From a virus: a DNA stretch of 29,286 nucleotides. Positions 7,705-14,292 of this stretch are shown one piece after another. The stretch lies in IMG/VR virus record IMGVR_UViG_3300006793_000177, positions 1 to 29,286 of that record; one strand, given 5' to 3'. The stretch's first letter is position 1. Every line of letters begins with the position of its first letter. The notes beneath the pieces are model-generated. The model saw only the letters and a list, made by a program, of their open reading frames with translations. It searched no databases and was not told where the DNA came from. The translations under genes were made by a program, and so were the position numbers.

Positions 7705-7940
7705 TGGATATAAATAAACTAAGAAGAAAATTAGAAACAAGCATAGTACTCGTAACTTTTGAGAGTTTAAAGTCAGGAAAAATACATCATAGAGAATATA
7801 CTCTGTGTGAGAAGTATATGAAAGTACCAAACCATGTACTAAATCAACAGGGAGATAAGTTAATTTGCTATGATGTAGAGTTCCAAAAGTGGGAAGATAT
7901 TGAGATAGATACTATACAAACTTTTACGGTGGTAGAATAA
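7704..7940 (+). CDS. DUF2693-like small protein
   Basis: A 78-residue protein starting MDINKLRRKLETSIVLVTFE. The body alternates beta-strand-like segments (IVLVTFESLKSGKIHHREYT, then KLICYDVEFQKWEDIEIDTI), ending TFTVVE. This matches my recollection of the DUF2693 pattern: V-x-F-T-K-x-D-G-x-x-R, and then 'V-x-D-v-x-x-x-x-W-R-s-f-r-x-d-x-I'. That domain is a small SH3-like fold widespread in phages with no assigned activity. The start at ATG 7704 is chosen for its GGAGAAA RBS and the TAATG overlap. It reads directly into a 41-aa ORF at 7940. Confidence 0.55.
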   Translation: MDINKLRRKLETSIVLVTFESLKSGKIHHREYTLCEKYMKVPNHVLNQQGDKLICYDVEFQKWEDIEIDTIQTFTVVE

Positions 7941-8065
7941 TGGGTAAATTAAGACAATGGGTTTCAATTATAATAAATCGTTGGATGGAACGTTCAATGC
8001 AGAGAACTGCAAATAGATTATTTGATAAATCACAAATCCAATATAAAGATGGTGATAACACATGA
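7940..8065 (+). CDS. Microprotein (41 aa), basic amphipathic
   Basis: The ATG overlaps the previous TAA (TAATG at 7938-7942) and the TGA overlaps the next ATG (ATGA, 8062-8065), so it exactly bridges two genes. The product MGKLRQWVSIIINRWMERSM continues with QRTANRLFDKSQ and a polar tail. The first 20 residues can form an amphipathic helix with a hydrophobic core (WVSIII), perhaps membrane-associating. The RBS is weak (GGTAG just upstream), which fits translational coupling. No family is recognised. It could be a short spacer ORF without function, but junctions this exact at both ends argue for translation. Confidence 0.5.
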   Translation: MGKLRQWVSIIINRWMERSMQRTANRLFDKSQIQYKDGDNT

Positions 8066-8577
8066 TAATGATTATATCAAACTTCTTTACGGAAGACCAA
8101 GCTAACTTTTTCAGAACGTACTGTGACTATGCAAGTAATAATGATAGTCTAGAAGTAAGCCTAGTTACAGGTAAAAAGAATGAGAAAGTAGATAGAAATT
8201 ATTACACTCTTAGAAGTCATTACAAGTTTATGGATGAAGTAAAACAACTTTCAGAAAAAGAATTTGCAGAGACTTTATATTTTCAAAAATACACTTTTGG
8301 TCATATAATGCACTATCATACTCCAGGACAAGGACTTGAGTGGCATGCAGAACCTAATATTGCAACAGTATCTGTATCTGTAAATTTATCAAAAGACCAT
8401 GAATATACAGGAGCAGAGTTTCAAATAAAAGATGAACAGATACACTTACCATATAAAGCTGCAGTATTCTATGCTAGTAATAGAATGCATAGAGTTACGC
8501 CTTTAGGGAGTGGACAAAAGAAAAGTTTAGTCATGTGGCTACAAAATAAGGAACAAAGAAAATGTGCGGATTCGTAG
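8062..8577 (+). CDS. 2OG-Fe(II) oxygenase, prolyl-4-hydroxylase-like
   Basis: A 171-residue protein with the P4Hc-type layout. An N-terminal helical part (MIMIISNFFTEDQANFFRTY) leads to the jelly-roll core. The core has GLEWHAEPN (H95-x-E97), a TGAEFQI strand, an LPYKAAVFYAS strand and MHRVTPLGSGQKKSLVMWL, with distal His143 and basic K153/K154. The iron motif therefore reads H-x-E...H rather than the usual H-x-D...H, and Lys replaces the common Arg as candidate 2OG ligand. 'HRVTP..SG.+.SL' is characteristic of this family. Enzymes of this class hydroxylate proline or other side chains, peptides or metabolites. It is coupled by ATGA to the 41-aa ORF and overlaps the asparagine synthetase start by 16 nt. 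Confidence 0.75.
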   Translation: MIMIISNFFTEDQANFFRTYCDYASNNDSLEVSLVTGKKNEKVDRNYYTLRSHYKFMDEVKQLSEKEFAETLYFQKYTFGHIMHYHTPGQGLEWHAEPNIATVSVSVNLSKDHEYTGAEFQIKDEQIHLPYKAAVFYASNRMHRVTPLGSGQKKSLVMWLQNKEQRKCADS

Positions 8578-10070
8578 TAACAACACGAAAAAATGATATA
8601 GAACATATGACTATGCGACAAAAGCATAGAGGTCCAACTGACCATTCCTACTGGCAAGACGAAAAGTTAGCTTTTGGTCATGTATTGTTAGACGTAAATG
8701 GAACACATCAAATACAACCATTCAAAACTAAGAAGGGCAACATCTTAGTTTTTAATGGAGAGATGTATGATTCTAATATTGATAATGATACTGCCTTTTT
8801 AGGAAATGGATTAGACTTATTTGGATATAGATTTATAGCGAATACAGATTGGCACGGTTCTTTTGTGTATTATAATAAAAAGAAAAACAAATTAATTATA
8901 GCAAGAGATCATTTTGGTGCAAAACCTTTGTGGATATACAAAAAGGGTAAAGATTTAACAGTTAGTACAAGTCTAAGAAGTATACATTTTAAACAGAATA
9001 ATACTAAGACTCATCATATGTATATGAATAATCCCCTATGGTTAGGCAACGCTAGTCCGTATACTAATATAATTAAAGTAGCTCCTGGACAAATATGGGA
9101 ATTAAACTTAGAAACTCTTAATATTGAAAGAAGAAACTTATGGGGCAACTTTACAATTGGTAACTCAAATATAAATATAAACCAATTCAAAACAAACTTA
9201 ATAACTAGCATAAAGAAAGTAGCGAATACTAAACAGAAAACTGCTATATTTCTTAGCGGAGGTTTAGACAGCACTTGTGCCTTAGGCATACTAAAAGATA
9301 CAAATATAGATTTAACCGCTTACATTTGTGATTATGGAAAAGAAGGTGGGCTTGTGCATGACCATGATGGATTTCGTAAAGAAGCAAAGATGGCAATCAA
9401 AACTTGTCAAGAGTGGGGAGTGCCATATAAAGTTGTAAAACTAGACTATAGTTCCGTACATCATTATCATAGAATGTGGTTAGCACATACTCACTTTCCT
9501 TGGGTGGATAGAAATAGAACAGCACCTAGGTACTCTTTATGCAAAGCAGCAAGCCGTGACGGGTGTAAAGTAGTTCTAACTGGAGATAGTGCGGATGAAT
9601 TATTTACAGGCTATCAACATCATGATAGATATTATAATGATGAGTACAATAAAGAAACAATAGATCACTATGCCTCAAAACAAAAGTGGATTCCAAGGCA
9701 GATATTTAGTAAAACAGACTATAAAAACAATGCTCTTTGGTATGACTTAGTGAGTACATCAGAACAGAATATACTCACAACTGATCAAACCTGTGGTATG
9801 TGGGGAATGGAAAGCAGACCAGTGTTTCTTTCCCAAAGTTTTGTACGATACATGCTAAGTATAGAAAGTGGAGTAAAGTTCAAAACACACCCCGACCATC
9901 AGATTGGAACATATAAATATTTATTAAGAGAAGTTATGGCAGATTATTTGCCAAAGCATGTTCGTGATAGAAGAAACAAAACAGGGTGGTCATCGCCCTG
10001 GGACAATAATCATCAAGAGCTGACTAGACTATGGAAGCTACAAGATTTGGAGTTTATCTCGAATCTATGA
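8562..10070 (+). CDS. Glutamine-hydrolysing asparagine synthetase (AsnB-like)
   Basis: A 502-residue two-domain amidotransferase. The N-terminal class II glutaminase domain begins MCGF, with Cys2 as nucleophile, followed by HRGPTDH (HRGPD-like) and FNGEMYDS (NGE). RDHFGAKPLWIY matches the conserved RDxxGxKPL segment. The C-terminal synthetase domain has the PP-loop SGGLDST at 232-238 and TGDSADELFTGY (D345, E346), equivalent to the GADE-LF-GGY motif. The family uses ATP and glutamine to amidate aspartate or another carboxylate; related enzymes act on peptides and lactams. At 502 aa it is somewhat shorter than the ~550-aa bacterial enzymes but has all key residues. It follows two oxygenase-like genes, so a specialised amidation is possible. 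It overlaps the helicase gene downstream (ATGA at 10067). Confidence 0.85.
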   Translation: MCGFVVTTRKNDIEHMTMRQKHRGPTDHSYWQDEKLAFGHVLLDVNGTHQIQPFKTKKGNILVFNGEMYDSNIDNDTAFLGNGLDLFGYRFIANTDWHGSFVYYNKKKNKLIIARDHFGAKPLWIYKKGKDLTVSTSLRSIHFKQNNTKTHHMYMNNPLWLGNASPYTNIIKVAPGQIWELNLETLNIERRNLWGNFTIGNSNININQFKTNLITSIKKVANTKQKTAIFLSGGLDSTCALGILKDTNIDLTAYICDYGKEGGLVHDHDGFRKEAKMAIKTCQEWGVPYKVVKLDYSSVHHYHRMWLAHTHFPWVDRNRTAPRYSLCKAASRDGCKVVLTGDSADELFTGYQHHDRYYNDEYNKETIDHYASKQKWIPRQIFSKTDYKNNALWYDLVSTSEQNILTTDQTCGMWGMESRPVFLSQSFVRYMLSIESGVKFKTHPDHQIGTYKYLLREVMADYLPKHVRDRRNKTGWSSPWDNNHQELTRLWKLQDLEFISNL

Positions 10071-11347
10071 AGGCAGTATTATCAAACAGAATCTACCTCT
10101 CAGTAGATACAAAAACAAGTTCGGACATCGAAAAGGAGCTAACTTACACGATAGCCCCTAGGATGCCACAAGATCCACCTATCGTATTTAAAACAGTACG
10201 ATGGATAAAAGAAGGTTTAATTTCTATACCTGTGGGAAGAACGGATTTAATACCAGATGATTACGAAATAATCGACAAGCGCGTAACCTCGCCTGTAGAA
10301 CTTCCTGACTTCAAGTTTACTTTACGACCAAGCCAGCAAAGGGTACATGACGCAATCCAAGGCAATGGTATAGTTAACGCTTGGGTAAGTTGGGGAAAGA
10401 CAATAACGGCTTTAGCTATAGCGAAGAAGCTAGGTCAGAAAACATTGGTTGTTACTCATACAACCACCCTACGAAATCAGTGGGAAAAAGACGTAGAAAA
10501 CTGCTTTGGAATCAAGGCAGGCAGAATCGGATCAGGTAGCTTTGATACTAAGTCTCCAATAGTTATTGGGAATATTCAGAGTTTATACCGCAAGATGGAC
10601 GACATCAAACAGGAATTCGGAACTGTGATTTTAGATGAAATGCATCACGTCAGTAGTCCAACTTTTACTAGAATAGTAGATGAAATGCCAGCTTTGAATA
10701 AGATAGGCTTATCAGGAACACTAGAAAGAAAGGACGGACGACATGTGGTATTCAGAGATTACTTCGGTAATGATGTACATATACCACCAAAAGAAAACTA
10801 TATGATTCCTAAGATTCATGTAATTAAGTCCGATATACGTTTCCTAGATGGAGCGTTTACACCTTGGGCAGAACGAATAAATCATCTTGCATATAATGAA
10901 GAATATGTACATAGTGTAAGTATGATTGCTGCAAAGTATGCTGCAGAAGGGCATAAAGTATTAGTAGTGTCTGATAGAGTAGCTTTCTTAAAAAGTTGTG
11001 CAGGATTGTGCGGCGATAAAGCAGTTTCCATAACAGGAGATATGGAGTTTACTGAAAGAGAAGATGTAATGAATCAAATCAAAGAGGATAAGAACATACT
11101 CTTTGGTACTCAATCAATCTTTTCTGAAGGTATATCATTAAACGATCTAAGTTGTTTAGTGCTGGGTACACCAATAAATAATGAACCTTTACTAACACAG
11201 CTAATAGGTAGAGTAATAAGAGATAAAGAAGGTAAACAACAACCTGTAGTTGTAGACATTCATCTCAAAGGAAAAACGGCAGCTCGTCAAGCAAATGCAA
11301 GATTGGGCTACTATATGAAACAAGATTACGAGGTAAATATACTATGA
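10067..11347 (+). CDS. DEAD/H-box helicase, UvsW-like (SF2)
   Basis: A 426-residue SF2 helicase. Motif I is SWGKT (G110, K111, T112), Ia-like TLVVTHTTTLRNQW follows, motif II is ILDEMHHV (D190, E191, H193), motif III is LSGTL, and motif VI is QLIGRVIR (Q378, G381, R382, R385). The order and spacing resemble UvsW/XPB-type enzymes, which act at stalled forks, in branch migration and in the switch from origin- to recombination-dependent replication. The start at 10067 (MKAVLSNRIYLSV) is preferred. It forms an ATGA junction with the asparagine synthetase stop, and the sequence resembles UvsW N-termini. An earlier ATG at 10031 would add 12 residues. It fits with the SSB and SbcCD genes in the next operon. 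Confidence 0.9.
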   Translation: MKAVLSNRIYLSVDTKTSSDIEKELTYTIAPRMPQDPPIVFKTVRWIKEGLISIPVGRTDLIPDDYEIIDKRVTSPVELPDFKFTLRPSQQRVHDAIQGNGIVNAWVSWGKTITALAIAKKLGQKTLVVTHTTTLRNQWEKDVENCFGIKAGRIGSGSFDTKSPIVIGNIQSLYRKMDDIKQEFGTVILDEMHHVSSPTFTRIVDEMPALNKIGLSGTLERKDGRHVVFRDYFGNDVHIPPKENYMIPKIHVIKSDIRFLDGAFTPWAERINHLAYNEEYVHSVSMIAAKYAAEGHKVLVVSDRVAFLKSCAGLCGDKAVSITGDMEFTEREDVMNQIKEDKNILFGTQSIFSEGISLNDLSCLVLGTPINNEPLLTQLIGRVIRDKEGKQQPVVVDIHLKGKTAARQANARLGYYMKQDYEVNIL

Positions 11348-12291
11348 GTAAGAAAACAATACAGCTAAATGTACCGAAAATGCAAAAGAATAAAGTATTT
11401 TTAGCTACACCTATGTATGGCGGTATGTGTCATGGTTTGTACACAAAATCTTTGATGGACACTACATCTGTATGTATGCAACATGGATTACAGTTACAAA
11501 TTTATTACATGTTCAATGAGTCCCTTATAACAAGAGCTAGAAACTATTGTGTGGCTAACTTCTTGAAAAGTGATGCAGACTATTTATTATTCATAGATAG
11601 TGATATAGCATGGAATGCAATGGACTTAATATACATGTGGCATTTACTAACAGAAAACCCAGAAAAGTTAAAAGTATTCTGTGCGTTGTACCCTAAAAAG
11701 ACAATAGCTTGGGAGAAAGTATTACATGCAGCTAAATCAGGTGCTTATGATAATGACCCAATGGGGCTAGAAAAAGTAGCTGGAGATATGGTATTTAATC
11801 CTTTAGTGGAAGAGTACCCTAATGGAGAAGCTCCTATCTACGAACCAGTAAAAATTAAAGAAGGTGCAACAGGATTTATGTTTATACATAGGTCTGTCTT
11901 TGAAGAATATGACAAGCATCATCCTGAAAGATTGTACACTCCAGATCACTTGAGAGAAGGAGAGTTTCAACCAGGTGAACAGATTATGGCATACTTTGAT
12001 TGTATAATCAATCATCAAAACAGATATCTTAGTGAAGATTATATGTTCTCAGAAGTAGTACGAGATATGGGAATAGACATCTATGCATTACCAATGATAG
12101 AATTAATGCATTGTGGTACGCACATCTTTCAAGGTAAACTAGCTGATATGGCACAGGCTGGAGTACATGCTACTCTCGCTCCTGAAGACGTTGGTAAAAT
12201 CACTAAGCAACAGCTAGGCAGTGACCCCCAACTAGGTAATGATAATCTAAGTACAGCTGGTGGGAATGAAGCTGAGAAAAATAGTTCTTGA
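11344..12291 (+). CDS. Glycosyltransferase-like protein (GT-A type)
   Basis: A 315-residue protein. A KVFLATPMYGGMCHGLYTKS start, ESLITRARNYCVANFL and YLLFIDSDIAWNAMDL (DxD at D85-S-D87) give the GT-A nucleotide-sugar/metal binding pattern. 'R-x-R-N-x-x-V' before the DSD strand is usual in phage glycosyltransferases of this kind. A later GATGFMFIHRSVFEEY fits the acceptor-side strand of GT2-like enzymes. The target could be phage DNA, a virion protein or host glycans. The final residues are acidic/polar and end E-K-N-S-S. Those last codons and TGA form the upstream edge and -35 box of promoter P2. It is coupled to the UvsW-like gene by an ATGA overlap. Confidence 0.7.
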   Translation: MSKKTIQLNVPKMQKNKVFLATPMYGGMCHGLYTKSLMDTTSVCMQHGLQLQIYYMFNESLITRARNYCVANFLKSDADYLLFIDSDIAWNAMDLIYMWHLLTENPEKLKVFCALYPKKTIAWEKVLHAAKSGAYDNDPMGLEKVAGDMVFNPLVEEYPNGEAPIYEPVKIKEGATGFMFIHRSVFEEYDKHHPERLYTPDHLREGEFQPGEQIMAYFDCIINHQNRYLSEDYMFSEVVRDMGIDIYALPMIELMHCGTHIFQGKLADMAQAGVHATLAPEDVGKITKQQLGSDPQLGNDNLSTAGGNEAEKNSS

Positions 12292-12316
12292 CACGAGTTT
12301 AAAAAGTTGGTATAAT
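12282..12316 (+). promoter_or_regulatory. Promoter P2: consensus sigma-70 with extended -10
   Basis: TAGTTC (12282-12287) abuts TTGACA (12288-12293). A 17-bp spacer ending TGG precedes TATAAT (12311-12316). This is the same layout as P1, including the spacer's C-R-A start and A-rich centre. Transcription is expected to start near 12323, giving a leader of about 21 nt to ATG 12344. The upstream gene's TGA (12289-12291) lies inside the -35. Confidence 0.9.
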
Positions 12317-12343
12317 ATGTTACTATTTAATTGGAATGAGATA

Positions 12344-12706
12344 ATGAAAGTAAGCAAAGGAGACATTGGTGAAATAATCCAGATTCTTCGTATAATTACT
12401 TACAAGATTAAACCAAAAAATTACTATGATAAAACTTTTAAGTTTTACAAGTATCAGTTCGGTGGTACTAGCTATATCCTAAACCCAAAGGATTTGTTAG
12501 AACACGGACGCGCATTGAGTGATAAAGAAGTGGCGGAGTATGCAGGTGTCGCATCGTTCCGTAACTATCACGACTATGTGAATACAAAAGACACCACACT
12601 AGACTTTCTGATGTCACCGATATCAGAAGAAATTATAACTAAAAACAGACTGCTTGAGTTAAAAGATGGAAGGGTACACTTTTTATTCGAGGAGACATGG
12701 AGATAA
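12344..12706 (+). CDS. Hypothetical protein (120 aa), first gene after P2
   Basis: The start at ATG 12344 (MKVSKGDIGEIIQIL) is chosen because it follows the predicted P2 transcription start and has GGAATGAG (12333-12340) as RBS. In-frame codons further upstream would run back through the promoter. The 120-residue product has a helical N-terminus, then YKYQFGGTSYILNPKDLL, an ALSDKEVAEYAGVASFRNY segment and an LLELKDGRVHFLFEETW end. The middle segment could be a small helical, perhaps DNA-binding, unit, but I do not recognise a family. Its place directly before SSB and SbcCD suggests a role in replication or recombination, or in host takeover. That is inference from position only. Confidence 0.7.
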   Translation: MKVSKGDIGEIIQILRIITYKIKPKNYYDKTFKFYKYQFGGTSYILNPKDLLEHGRALSDKEVAEYAGVASFRNYHDYVNTKDTTLDFLMSPISEEIITKNRLLELKDGRVHFLFEETWR

Positions 12707-12709
12707 ATT

Positions 12710-13342
12710 ATGGCTATTGGCTTTAATACAACAAAGGGCTCAGCCCAAAAAGAAAAAATCGAAACTTATAACTACGCAGGTAAAGAAGACCATCATGTAA
12801 GATTGGTGGGTGACTTATTACCTAGGTACGTCTATTGGATTAAAGGGGAAAATGGAAAAAACATTCCTATGGAGTGCCTATCTTTTGATAGAAACTCAGA
12901 AACCTTTAACAATCAAGAACATGACCATGTTCGCGACTTTTACCCAGACTTAAAATGTGGATGGTCTTATGCCATTCAGTGCATTGACTACGCTGATAAA
13001 AGTGTTAAAGTTTTAAACTTAAAAAGAAAACTATTCGACCAAGTACTAGTAGCTATGGAAGAGTTGGGAGATCCAACCGACCCAGTTACAGGCTACGACA
13101 TTCATTTCAAAAGAAAGAAGACTGGCCCACAAGTATTTAATGTCGAGTATCAGTTAGCAGTTCTAAAGTGTAAAGCTAGAGAACTAGAGGACTGGGAGAA
13201 GGATCTAGTGGCTAATCTTAAGTCAATGGATGACGTTCTTACTAGACCAACTGCAGATGCACAGTTAGAATTACTCAGAAGAGTTAACGACCAAGGTGGT
13301 GAAACTCCTGAGGATGTATCAAGTGAGTTTGACGTTTCATGA
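12710..13342 (+). CDS. Single-stranded DNA-binding protein (phage type)
   Basis: A 210-residue protein with the features of phage SSBs. A basic/aromatic OB-like core contains HVRLVGDLLPRYVYWIKGE, a LKCGWSYAIQCIDYADKS strand pair and KSVKVLNLKRKLFDQVLVAM, followed by YDIHFKRKKTGPQVFNVEY. The C-terminal tail is acidic and flexible (GGETPEDVSSEFDVS), the usual site for recruiting replication proteins. Cys residues occur in MECLSF and LKCGW, but no clear gp32-type zinc ribbon is seen. It would coat ssDNA and coordinate polymerase, the UvsW-like helicase and SbcCD. RBS GGAG at 12699-12702. The stop overlaps the SbcD start (ATGA, 13339-13342). The assignment rests on the fold pattern, tail and context rather than an invariant motif. 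Confidence 0.7.
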   Translation: MAIGFNTTKGSAQKEKIETYNYAGKEDHHVRLVGDLLPRYVYWIKGENGKNIPMECLSFDRNSETFNNQEHDHVRDFYPDLKCGWSYAIQCIDYADKSVKVLNLKRKLFDQVLVAMEELGDPTDPVTGYDIHFKRKKTGPQVFNVEYQLAVLKCKARELEDWEKDLVANLKSMDDVLTRPTADAQLELLRRVNDQGGETPEDVSSEFDVS

Positions 13343-14292
13343 TTTTATATACAGCAGACTGGCACATTAAGCTAGGACAGAAGAATGTACCACGCTCTTG
13401 GGCATGTACAAGATATCAGATGTTCTTTGAACAAGTACAGGAAGCAGTAGAAAATCATGGAGTTAAACTTCATATCATAGGCGGGGACTTGTTTGATCGA
13501 GTCCCTTCTATGGATGAATTGACCTTATATTTTGACTTTGTTAAAAAAGCAAATGTAAGAACAATTATATATGATGGCAACCATGAAGCCACTAGAAAAA
13601 ATAATACTTTCTTTGATAATCTAATAAGAGTAACAAACGACCTTAACCCACTAGTAAGTGTGATTACGGAAACATACTATGAAGATAACTGGTGTATACT
13701 GCCTTATGCAGACTTACACAGAAAGAATAGTATAGAAAATATAGATGCAAAGTATCTATTCACCCACGTGCGTGGCGAAATACCACCGCATGTTATACCA
13801 GAAGTAGATTTAGAAAGATTTGATAAGTTCACAACAGTGTACGCAGGAGACTTACATGCTCACGAGAATACTCAACGAAATATTGTATATCCAGGCTCAC
13901 CAATGACCACATCTTTCCATAGAAACAAAGTCCAAACGGGGTATCTAATTATAGATAACAGTTGGGATTGGACATGGCATGAATTTGACTTACCACAGTT
14001 AATTAGAAAGACTGTTACCGATCCGAATGAGATGGTACAAACAGACTTCGATCATACTATCTATGAAATAGAAGGAGATGTACAAGACTTAGCACAAGTC
14101 AAGAACTCCGATCTACTTGACAAAAAAGTCGTTAAACGACAGACAGATGCAACATTAACCTTGACTAACGAGATGTCAATGGAAGATGAACTAAGTGTAT
14201 ATCTGAAAGAGATTCTGTCTCTTGATGATGAAAAAGTAAAAAAATTAATGGGAGTTTTTAATGATTATTCTACAAAAACTGAAATGGGATAA
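13339..14292 (+). CDS. Recombination nuclease subunit, SbcD/Mre11/gp47-like
   Basis: A 317-residue calcineurin-like metallophosphoesterase. Metal-binding motifs appear in order: ADWHIKLGQ (D7, H9), IIGGDLFDR (D50), DGNHEA (N81, H82), FTHVRGE (H) and YAGDLHAHE (H-x-H). This matches the SbcD/Mre11/T4 gp47 nuclease, which with its ATPase partner processes DNA ends and drives host DNA degradation and phage recombination. The length is close to T4 gp47 (about 340 aa). The partner gene overlaps the 3' end by 32 nt, the common arrangement for this pair. The C-terminal part (SMEDELSVYLKEILSLDDEK) is helical and probably contacts the SbcC coiled-coil base. Confidence 0.9.
   Translation: MILYTADWHIKLGQKNVPRSWACTRYQMFFEQVQEAVENHGVKLHIIGGDLFDRVPSMDELTLYFDFVKKANVRTIIYDGNHEATRKNNTFFDNLIRVTNDLNPLVSVITETYYEDNWCILPYADLHRKNSIENIDAKYLFTHVRGEIPPHVIPEVDLERFDKFTTVYAGDLHAHENTQRNIVYPGSPMTTSFHRNKVQTGYLIIDNSWDWTWHEFDLPQLIRKTVTDPNEMVQTDFDHTIYEIEGDVQDLAQVKNSDLLDKKVVKRQTDATLTLTNEMSMEDELSVYLKEILSLDDEKVKKLMGVFNDYSTKTEMG

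Noticed and set aside
10031-10066. ATG 10031 as start of the UvsW-like helicase
   Set aside because: It would overlap the asparagine synthetase by 40 nt without a clear RBS, and the extra 12 residues do not look conserved. ATG 10067 gives the ATGA coupling common in this genome.
12260-12343. Longer N-terminus for the 120-aa protein, starting at 12260
   Set aside because: It would translate through the end of the previous gene and promoter P2. ATG 12344 lies after the predicted transcript start and has a good RBS.
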